Made by a program: the position numbers and the translations under genes
Source: Thiomargarita sp.
Lineage (GTDB): Bacteria; Pseudomonadota; Gammaproteobacteria; Beggiatoales; Beggiatoaceae
NCBI GenBank assembly: GCA_030635005.1
Contig: DAOVZS010000031.1
Span: 1 to 16,508 of the forward strand
Reading direction: 5' to 3'
Length of the DNA stretch: 16,508 bases
Shown: positions 1 to 5,619 of the stretch, piece after piece
How the letters are laid out: every line of letters begins with the position of its first letter
Numbering within the stretch: position 1 is the first letter of the stretch
Notes under the pieces: model-generated
What the model saw: only the letters and a program-made list of their open reading frames with translations
Databases searched by the model: none
What the model was told of the DNA's origin: nothing

Positions 1-221
1 ACATTTGCACCACTTTCTTGTAACCGTTTTGCAATATCAATAAATGGCAGACAATTTTCTTGTTTGGGCGGTGCATCCATGACAATATGTGAGACACCGT
101 TTAACATTACTCGAAAATAACGACGAAAACTGGCATCATTAGTAATGGCTATTAATTGAACATCGTGTATGTTGAATTGGCTGTGTAACCATTCTTGTAA
201 GATATTAAAACGTGTCGACAT
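1..221 (-). CDS. amgK: AmgK-like aminoglycoside-phosphotransferase-family sugar kinase, 5' part only
   Basis: The first 73 codons of a minus-strand gene that runs off the left edge. The translation contains NDASFRRYFRV followed by a hydrophobic strand and VMDAPPKQENCLPFIDIA, the N-terminal lobe signature of the AmgK/APH kinase family. In pseudomonads AmgK phosphorylates the anomeric position of N-acetylmuramate and N-acetylglucosamine in a cytoplasmic cell-wall recycling route with the uridylyltransferase MurU; that role here is family knowledge. The ATG at 221-219 is preceded on the minus strand by a strong purine-rich ribosome binding site (GGAAGGGAG, about 3 bases from the ATG). It is divergent from the caspase gene and shares a 137-base spacer with it. 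The catalytic lobe is outside the window, so activity cannot be judged; another APH-family kinase remains possible. Confidence 0.75.
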   Translation of the reverse strand, partial: MSTRFNILQEWLHSQFNIHDVQLIAITNDASFRRYFRVMLNGVSHIVMDAPPKQENCLPFIDIAKRLQESGAN

Positions 222-255
222 ATGCTCCCTTCCTAACTTGTTTTATTGAGAAGAA

Positions 256-287
256 TTGATATCAGTTTACCACATTTATAATGTGGT
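256..287 (+). promoter_or_regulatory. Candidate promoter overlapped by a perfect palindrome (possible operator)
   Basis: A perfect TATAAT (277-282) is preceded by TTGATA (256-261), with a rather short 15-base spacer. The -10 box sits inside a perfect 8-base inverted repeat, ACCACATT-tat-AATGTGGT (269-287). It lies in the divergent spacer between the AmgK-like kinase and the caspase gene, so a regulator bound here could affect both. The sub-optimal spacer keeps the promoter call tentative; the palindrome itself is plain in the sequence. Confidence 0.4.
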
Positions 288-358
288 TTATAGAGAAGGA
301 AAGTTTTAATCGTTAATTTTAGGTTATACTTAATTGAAATACTATGGGAGATATCATC

Positions 359-1831
359 ATGAGACACAAAAGACTTGTAAGCTTATTTTTATTATGCTGT
401 TTTATAAATCCAGTCTATGCTGAAGATAGGGCCTTATTGGTGGGTATTGATAATTATTGGTATACAAATTCATTAAAGGGCAGTAAACAAGATGTCAGCG
501 ATATGAAAAAATTCATCCAAAATGTATGGGGTTATAAACCTTGTCAAATCCGCACATTAACAGATGATAAGGCGACCTATCAAACAATTTTGGATACATT
601 TGATAATTGGCTCATTAAAGGAACGAATCCCTCAGATCGTGTATTGTTTTATTTTAGTGGGCATGGATATTATATTTGGGATGATAATGGGGATGAAAAT
701 GATGGATATGATGAAACCTTGTGTCCTGTTGATACAAAACTCAATGGAGAGACGATGATTCGTGATGATCAAATTGAATCACGTTTGAAAAAGTTACAAG
801 GACGTCAAGTTATGGTCATTATTGACGCCTGTCATTCTGGTAGCGTCACACGTTCTCTCCAACAAAAAAAATCAGATCCAACAATCAAACTGCCTATTTT
901 TAATAAACCACGCGAAATGACACGAAGTATTAAAGCAGAAGGTTTTATTTCTAGCACACTCGATATAGTGGCTTATAGTGCTGTTGCTCCTAATCAAGTC
1001 GCTTTAGTAGATACCGAAACGCCTTATCGTGGCGTCTTTACCACCCGTTTTATTCGAGGTATCCAAGATAAAGAGGCAGATGCTAATAAAGATCAGAAAA
1101 TTACTTATCTTGAGTTATTAGAATACCTTCAACGTGAATCACAAGCATACTGTGATAGACAACCACAGCAATGCACTTCTAAAAAATTGACCCCACAATT
1201 AGAAGCGAATCCAGAAATATTAGCACTAGACATACAGACCTTTCAACCCATTAAAACAAATAATGTCATTGCCCAAGTCCAGAGTGTGTTGCAACACAAT
1301 AACCAAGCACAGGTCAATATTAAAATCTTGCCAAAAAGCAAGTTATTACTGGGAAATAGTATGAAAATACAAATACAAAGTAATCATAATGGTTATTTTT
1401 TCCTTTTTGATATTAACAGTGCAGGTAATTTAACACGTCTCTTTCCTAATCAGTATAGTATCTACGAAACTAAAGACGGATATATTAAGGCGTCACAAAT
1501 TATCACCATACCAAACAAGCATTATGGGTTTGAATTTATTGCAAGAAAACCTGTCGGTAAAGGATTATTGGTCGCTTTATTGGTAGAAGATAAGTTATTA
1601 AAACTACAAGAATTAATCCCAGCAATGTTTAAAGAAATACACACAAAAGACGTTCCCACAGTTTTATTAAACTTACGTCAACAACTGAATAAAACGATAC
1701 CCGAAATAAAAGGCACAGAAGTGGTTAATCGTCCTGTACAGTGGTCTATTGCAGTAATTGAATATGAAATTCAGGGGCGTGGACTTCGAGGGTACATTGA
1801 TAATCCTGATGTTCCATTTCCTAACAAATAA
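359..1831 (+). CDS. Exported caspase-family (peptidase C14) protein with EF-hand-like loop and C-terminal DUF4384
   Basis: Predicted cysteine protease of the caspase/metacaspase fold, 490 residues. I choose the ATG at 359 rather than the in-frame ATG at 344: GGGAG at 346-350 is then a ribosome binding site 8 bases away, and the protein begins with a clean signal peptide (MRHKRLV, a hydrophobic core, cleavage near VYA/ED). The catalytic His is in FYFSGHGYY (His102) and the Cys in VIIDACHSGS (Cys158). An acidic loop DDNGDENDGYDE follows the His. DANKDQKITYLE (241-252) fits a 12-residue EF-hand loop, suggesting calcium control. Residues about 320-420 match the DUF4384 type, ending NRPVQWSIAVIEYEI. 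The signal peptide implies a periplasmic or surface location. It lies 46 bases before mlaA on the same strand. The substrate is unknown; related bacterial proteins act in stress, predation or regulated death, but nothing here shows which. Confidence 0.85.
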   Translation: MRHKRLVSLFLLCCFINPVYAEDRALLVGIDNYWYTNSLKGSKQDVSDMKKFIQNVWGYKPCQIRTLTDDKATYQTILDTFDNWLIKGTNPSDRVLFYFSGHGYYIWDDNGDENDGYDETLCPVDTKLNGETMIRDDQIESRLKKLQGRQVMVIIDACHSGSVTRSLQQKKSDPTIKLPIFNKPREMTRSIKAEGFISSTLDIVAYSAVAPNQVALVDTETPYRGVFTTRFIRGIQDKEADANKDQKITYLELLEYLQRESQAYCDRQPQQCTSKKLTPQLEANPEILALDIQTFQPIKTNNVIAQVQSVLQHNNQAQVNIKILPKSKLLLGNSMKIQIQSNHNGYFFLFDINSAGNLTRLFPNQYSIYETKDGYIKASQIITIPNKHYGFEFIARKPVGKGLLVALLVEDKLLKLQELIPAMFKEIHTKDVPTVLLNLRQQLNKTIPEIKGTEVVNRPVQWSIAVIEYEIQGRGLRGYIDNPDVPFPNK

Positions 1832-1877
1832 CATGCTTGATATGTTAAAATCCTGACTTCATTTTCTGGAGAATGTG

Positions 1878-2645
1878 ATGCCACAGATCATTAAAGCTGT
1901 TTTTGGTGTATTAATAATATTATCAGGTATGACAGGATGTGCCACTACCAAAGACCCTGATCCTTTTGAAACTGTTAATCGCAGGATTTTTGCGTTTAAT
2001 GAAGGTCTTGATCAATCTTTTGTAAAACCAATAGCACAAGGGTATGACAGTATTTTGCCGGGGCCTCTGACCCTAGGCATACACAATTTCTTTAGTAATC
2101 TCAATGATATTGGTGTAGTTGCTAATGATTTGTTACAGTTAAAATTCAAACAGGCAGCATTCGATACCGGTAGATTTTTAATTAACTCCAGTATTGGTTT
2201 ACTTGGGCTTGTGGATGTGGCCAGTGAATTAAACTTGCCAAAACACGAAGAAGATTTAAGTCAAACATTAGCTTATTGGGGAGTTGGAAATGGACCTTAT
2301 ATGATTTTACCCTTTTTTGGTTCAAGTACTGTACGTGATACAGTGGGATGGGGAATGGATACTTTTTTAGATCCTCTTTATTACGCTGGTGCAGAATCTG
2401 AAACTGAAGCTTTAACAGCTTATGGTATTAAGAATCTTGATACACGTGCTCAGTTATTAAGTGCTGAAAAAATATTACAATCTGCTGCTTTAGATAAATA
2501 CTCATATTTACGTGACGCATATTTATCAAGACGTGAATATTTAGTTTATGATGGTCAAGTTCCTGAAAAAGAAGTTGATGATGAGGATTTATTTGATGAT
2601 GATGACTTATTCGAAGAAGATGATTTATTTGATGATGAACAATGA
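1878..2645 (+). CDS. mlaA: MlaA (VacJ) outer-membrane phospholipid-removal lipoprotein
   Basis: Outer-membrane lipoprotein that extracts phospholipids from the outer leaflet and passes them to the MlaC/MlaFEDB system. The 255 residues match the usual family length (about 250). The ATG at 1878 is preferred over the GTG at 1875 because GGAG (1868-1871) then lies 6 bases upstream. The N-terminus is a lipoprotein signal (hydrophobic stretch ending SGMTGC, lipidated Cys21), followed by the family signature DPFETVNRRIFAFNEGLD. Conserved later segments include NDIGVVANDLLQ and WGVGNGPYMILPFFG. The last 25 residues are a strongly acidic tail with three [DE]DLF units. It follows the caspase gene by 46 bases without an obvious terminator and precedes the ZapB-like gene by 13 bases, so it is probably co-transcribed with the division genes. 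The other mla genes are not in the window. Confidence 0.93.
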   Translation: MPQIIKAVFGVLIILSGMTGCATTKDPDPFETVNRRIFAFNEGLDQSFVKPIAQGYDSILPGPLTLGIHNFFSNLNDIGVVANDLLQLKFKQAAFDTGRFLINSSIGLLGLVDVASELNLPKHEEDLSQTLAYWGVGNGPYMILPFFGSSTVRDTVGWGMDTFLDPLYYAGAESETEALTAYGIKNLDTRAQLLSAEKILQSAALDKYSYLRDAYLSRREYLVYDGQVPEKEVDDEDLFDDDDLFEEDDLFDDEQ

Positions 2646-2658
2646 GAGATGATTATTA

Positions 2659-2868
2659 ATGGAACACGCTGACTTGCAATCTTTGGAAACAAAGATTGAT
2701 ACGCTTATCAAAATCTGTAAACAACTGGCTGATGAAAACAAAAGCCTGATTGAAAGCAAAAATAATCTTGGCGTAGAACATGCCGCCTTGCTTGATAAAA
2801 ATACGCAAGCACGTACACGTATCGAAGCGATGATTACACGTTTGAAATCTATGGAAATAACAATATGA
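2659..2868 (+). CDS. ZapB-like small coiled-coil protein (TIGR02449 type)
   Basis: A 69-residue, almost wholly helical protein with heptad-spaced Leu/Ile (LQSLETKIDTLIKICKQLADEN...), typical of the TIGR02449/ZapB-like proteins encoded directly before zapA in gammaproteobacteria. ZapB-type proteins link Z-ring-associated ZapA to the divisome or chromosome-terminus proteins; for this family the role is inferred from similarity and position. A GAGAGA element near 2644-2649 can serve as ribosome binding site. Its TGA stop overlaps the ATG of zapA (ATGA at 2865-2868), a sign of translational coupling. No enzyme domain or membrane segment is visible. Alternative view: an unrelated coiled-coil protein, but the placement strongly favours the division role. 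Confidence 0.8.
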   Translation: MEHADLQSLETKIDTLIKICKQLADENKSLIESKNNLGVEHAALLDKNTQARTRIEAMITRLKSMEITI

Positions 2869-3167
2869 ATCGGGGTAAAACAGTAAATTTACATATTATT
2901 GATAAAGATTATGTTGTCGCTTGTCCAACGGAAGAACAGGATACTTTGATAGCTGCTGCACAACATCTCAACGATAAAATTAAAGAAGTTCGTGAAGGCG
3001 GTAGCAAAGTAGTGAGTCCTGAACGTATGGTCGTGATCAGTGCTCTCAATATTATTCATGAATATTTACATTATAAACAAAAAAAAGAACAGGAAATAGT
3101 GACATTCTCCAATGAGGTTGATCGCTTACAACAGAAAATTGAATTTACTTTATCAGAAATTCAATAA
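2865..3167 (+). CDS. zapA: Cell division protein ZapA
   Basis: Z-ring accessory protein that bundles FtsZ filaments at mid-cell. The 100-residue length is normal. The N-terminal globular part shows VNLHIIDKDYVVACPTEEQDTL and LNDKIKEVREGG, followed by the conserved SPERMVVISALNIIHEYL stretch and a C-terminal coiled coil (residues about 65-98) that forms the tetramer. The start codon overlaps the stop of the ZapB-like gene by four bases, so it is likely translated by reinitiation from that gene. The usual downstream partner, 6S RNA with a 5-formyltetrahydrofolate cyclo-ligase gene, is absent; the gene is instead followed after 23 bases by the convergent pilU. A T-run (3187-3192) after a weak GGC/GCC pairing may help termination, but I do not call a terminator there. 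Confidence 0.92.
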   Translation: MNRGKTVNLHIIDKDYVVACPTEEQDTLIAAAQHLNDKIKEVREGGSKVVSPERMVVISALNIIHEYLHYKQKKEQEIVTFSNEVDRLQQKIEFTLSEIQ

Positions 3168-3190
3168 GCGTTTTGGCAGGGAAGCCTTTT

Positions 3191-4285
3191 TTAACCAAAT
3201 GTAATTTTGGCCTGTAAATCTGTACGTGAATCAGCATTATTTAAAGCTTCTTCTAAGGTTATTCGGCCTGCATTATATAATGCATATAAAGCAGAATCAA
3301 ATGTTTGCATGCCTTCTGCCCCACTCCCTGTCATCGCCGCTTTAATCTCATCAATTTTACCTTTCAGAATTAAATCGGAAATAAACGGGGTATTCAACAT
3401 GACTTCCACTGCTGCCACAAGTTGTGTATCCACACCAGAAACAAGGCGTTGTGAAATAATACTGATCAGATTTAATGATAAATCCATATATAACTGTTTA
3501 TGCTGTTCTTGTGGAAATAAATTAATCACACGTTGCAAAGCCTGATTCGCATTATTGGCATGTAAGGTAGAAATGGCTAAATGTCCCGTATTTGATAATT
3601 CTAATGCCGCTCCCATAGTCTCTCTATCACGAATCTCACCAATAAGAATCACATCTGGGGATTCACGCATAGATGCTCTTAAGGCTCGTAAATAAGTATG
3701 CGTATCGACGCCTAATTCTCTTTGATTGACTAATGATTTTTTATGAGGATGTACAAATTCAATAGGATCTTCAATGGTTAAAATATGTCCTGCCTGATTT
3801 GCATTACGATGATCAAGCATTGCACCAAGCGTTGTTGATTTACCCGAATTGGTTGCACCTACCATTAAAATTAACCCACGTTTTTTTAAAATGAGTTCTT
3901 TCAGAATAACGGGTAAGTTCATTTGATCCATCGAGGGTACATTCCCTTTAACATAACGCATGACTAAAGACACATGACCTTGCTGCCTAAATGCATTAGC
4001 ACGAAAACGTGCTTTGGAGTCCGTCATGCTGATTGCAAAATCAAGATCTAATTCTTTTTCGAAATAAGTCCATTGCTCTTCCGTCATAATGTTACGTGCA
4101 ATCGCCTCTATCATATTAGCAGTGAGCACACTTTTACCGACATTCGTAATTTTTTTGGAGATTTTAAAACGTACGGGTGATCCCACTGTAAAATAGATAT
4201 CAGAAGCATTGTTTTCAATGACCAATTTTAGATAACGCGTAATATCTATTGCTTTATTGGGCACACGAGATTTCTCAGATGTCAT
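3191..4285 (-). CDS. pilU: PilU-type twitching motility ATPase (PilT/PilU family)
   Basis: Cytoplasmic hexameric ATPase that assists type IV pilus retraction; PilU normally works with PilT. The 364 residues show the N-terminal PAS-like domain (DITRYLKLVIENNASDIYFTVG), Walker A GATNSGKST (143-151), the Asp box TIEDPIEFVH (170-179), Walker B DVILIGEIRD (211-220) and the His box STLHAN (239-244). PilU rather than PilT is favoured by VHPHKKSLVNQRELGVDT, TGHLAISTLHANNANQAL and the ending MQTFDSALYALYNAGRIT...ALNNADS. The Walker A carries Asn where Gly is common (GAT-N-SGKS), still within the P-loop consensus. The start ATG has only a weak upstream ribosome binding site. No pilT or other pil gene is in the window; neighbours are convergent zapA and, upstream on the same strand, the cytochrome gene. 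PilT proper is the main alternative. Confidence 0.88.
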   Translation of the reverse strand: MTSEKSRVPNKAIDITRYLKLVIENNASDIYFTVGSPVRFKISKKITNVGKSVLTANMIEAIARNIMTEEQWTYFEKELDLDFAISMTDSKARFRANAFRQQGHVSLVMRYVKGNVPSMDQMNLPVILKELILKKRGLILMVGATNSGKSTTLGAMLDHRNANQAGHILTIEDPIEFVHPHKKSLVNQRELGVDTHTYLRALRASMRESPDVILIGEIRDRETMGAALELSNTGHLAISTLHANNANQALQRVINLFPQEQHKQLYMDLSLNLISIISQRLVSGVDTQLVAAVEVMLNTPFISDLILKGKIDEIKAAMTGSGAEGMQTFDSALYALYNAGRITLEEALNNADSRTDLQAKITFG

Positions 4286-4315
4286 AATTTATATCTTATC
4301 CATAAAATTGTTTAG

Positions 4316-4342
4316 GTAACTCAGATTCAAAACCTGAGCTAC
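4316..4342 (-). terminator. Hairpin downstream of the cytochrome gene, possible weak terminator
   Basis: On the minus strand GTAGCTCAG, a 9-base loop and CTGAGTTAC form a 9-pair stem with one G-U wobble, located 17 bases after the cytochrome stop and before pilU. It is followed by AATTTT rather than a true U-tract, so it could attenuate rather than stop read-through into pilU. Confidence 0.4.
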
Positions 4343-4358
4343 TACAAAACGTACTTAG

Positions 4359-5396
4359 TTATTGTCCATGAGAAATCATATACATCACGGCTGCCTTTAC
4401 TTCCTCATCTGACAAAGTAGTGTTTCCGCCTTTTGGAGGCATAACGCCTATTTTCCCCTGAAAACCTTCTAAAGCATGGGACAATAAGGTGTCTGTACCT
4501 TGTGCAATACGAGGTGCCCAATTTTCTTTATCTCCTAGTTTAGGAGCTCCCATAAGACTTATATTATGACACACTGCACAAACGGTATTATACAGTTTCT
4601 CACCGATGTTATCGTCGCTGCTAGGGGGGACAGAGGCTGTTTCTTCTGTAGAAACAACTGTATCTGATAATTCTGGTGCTTCTTGTTCAGGTTTCGTATT
4701 AAGTTGAACAGTACTGATCATGTAGTGTATTGTTTTTTTAATGTCATTATCAGTGAGATCAGCATGTCCACCGCGTGGGGGCATGGCATTAAAACCCTTA
4801 ATAGCATGTTGAATCAGTACAGTTTCTCCTTGAGCAATCCGAGATTCCCAACTGGTTTTATCACTGAGCATTGGAGCACCAATAACGCCCGTTTCATGAC
4901 AGTTTTTGCACGTGCTCTCATAAATCTCTTGTGCTGTTTTTTGGGGAATAGAAAGGATATCTAGCATGTACTGTACGGTTTGTTTAATCTCTTCATCGCT
5001 GAGATCAGCTTGTCCTCCCCGTGGGGGCATGGCATTAAAACCATTAATAGCATTTTGGAACAGTACTGTATGACCTTTAGCAATCCGCGGATCCCAACTG
5101 GTTTTATCACTGAGCATTGGCGCACCAATAACGCCCGTTTCATGACAGTTTTTACATGTACTCTGATAAATATCTTTCGCTGATTTAACAGGAACAGCAG
5201 TCACAGTGATTGGTATTGATGTGCTGTCAAGATTCACTTGACCTGCTGGTTTTATCCATTCACTCACATTTGAAACAGTATTAGAAGGCTTTTCCAAGTT
5301 GACAGTTTGGATGAACACAAAGAATGCTACAACAGCAGACAATCCAAGCATGATACCACTGGCTATTTTTGTAAGAGAGTTATCTTGTTGGGTCAC
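4359..5396 (-). CDS. Membrane-anchored triheme c5-type cytochrome
   Basis: Periplasmic electron carrier with three class I (c5-like) haem c domains on one N-terminal anchor. I use the GTG at 5396-5394 because a strong AGAGGAAA site lies 6 bases upstream on the minus strand; the longer frame from the ATG at 5474 has no ribosome binding site and would put about 26 odd residues before the anchor. This gives 345 residues: one membrane helix at about 8-31, then haem sites CKNCH (81-85), CKNCH (163-167) and CAVCH (273-277), with likely axial Met in NAMPPRGG (Met123, Met205) and GVMPPKGG (Met319). Domains 1 and 2 are nearly identical with an 82-residue repeat; domain 3 is diverged and separated by a Pro/Glu/Ser linker. 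It may shuttle electrons between quinol-oxidising complexes and a terminal oxidase; redox partners are not shown here. Confidence 0.87.
   Translation of the reverse strand: MTQQDNSLTKIASGIMLGLSAVVAFFVFIQTVNLEKPSNTVSNVSEWIKPAGQVNLDSTSIPITVTAVPVKSAKDIYQSTCKNCHETGVIGAPMLSDKTSWDPRIAKGHTVLFQNAINGFNAMPPRGGQADLSDEEIKQTVQYMLDILSIPQKTAQEIYESTCKNCHETGVIGAPMLSDKTSWESRIAQGETVLIQHAIKGFNAMPPRGGHADLTDNDIKKTIHYMISTVQLNTKPEQEAPELSDTVVSTEETASVPPSSDDNIGEKLYNTVCAVCHNISLMGAPKLGDKENWAPRIAQGTDTLLSHALEGFQGKIGVMPPKGGNTTLSDEEVKAAVMYMISHGQ
4754..5175 (-). repeat. Intragenic tandem duplication, 246-base period, encoding haem domains 1 and 2
   Basis: The segment beginning at 4754 (TGAGATCAGCATG) recurs at 5000 (TGAGATCAGCTTG), an offset of exactly 246 bases or 82 codons. 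By hand I count about 20 mismatches over the best-matching 170 bases. Blocks such as the one coding for ETGVIGAPMLSDKTSW are almost unchanged, pointing to a recent in-frame duplication or gene conversion. Confidence 0.85.
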
Positions 5397-5538
5397 TCTG
5401 GTTTCCTCTTTGACTTTATAAGCAGAATTATTAATGATATATAAATAAAAAAAACGTATTGTATCATACAACATGCTTTAAAAAAGTGATCTCTAAGACT
5501 TGATATTTAATTTTTTATACCCATTTTATATGAGTAAT

Positions 5539-5613
5539 GCGCCCGTAGCTCAGCCAGGATAGAGCGTTGGTCTCCGACACCAAAGGTCACAGGTTCGAAC
5601 CCTGTCGGGCGCG
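5539..5613 (+). tRNA. tRNA-Arg, anticodon CCG (reads CGG)
   Basis: Complete cloverleaf. The acceptor stem GCGCCCG (5539-5545) pairs with CGGGCGC (5606-5612), discriminator G5613. The D-arm is GCTC/GAGC (5548-5551, 5562-5565). The anticodon stem TTGGT/ACCAA (5567-5571, 5579-5583) closes the loop CTCCGAC with anticodon CCG at 5574-5576. The T-arm is ACAGG-TTCGAAC-CCTGT (5589-5605). The acceptor and T-arm match the E. coli tRNA-Arg(CCG) pattern. The 3' CCA is not encoded (TGG follows), so it must be added by nucleotidyltransferase. The gene is on the opposite strand to both neighbours, six bases from the end of the AAA+ gene. A TTGATA at 5500-5505 with AT-rich TTTATA at 5525-5530 may be its promoter, though the spacing is loose. 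Confidence 0.96.
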
Positions 5614-5619
5614 TGGTTT

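Noticed and set aside
344..358. Upstream ATG at 344 as start of the caspase gene.
   Set aside because: It would place the GGGAG ribosome binding site inside the gene and add five residues before the signal peptide; the ATG at 359 fits better.
3168..3190. Possible 6S RNA after zapA, as in many gammaproteobacteria.
   Set aside because: Only 23 bases separate zapA from the pilU stop, far too short for 6S RNA.
4683..5183. Plus-strand frames opposite the cytochrome gene with similar sequences to each other.
   Set aside because: They are antisense shadows; their mutual similarity only reflects the 246-base duplication in the cytochrome gene.
5397..5474. Longer N-terminus of the cytochrome from the ATG at 5474.
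   Set aside because: No ribosome binding site precedes it, the extra residues are not cytochrome-like, and the GTG at 5396 has a strong site.
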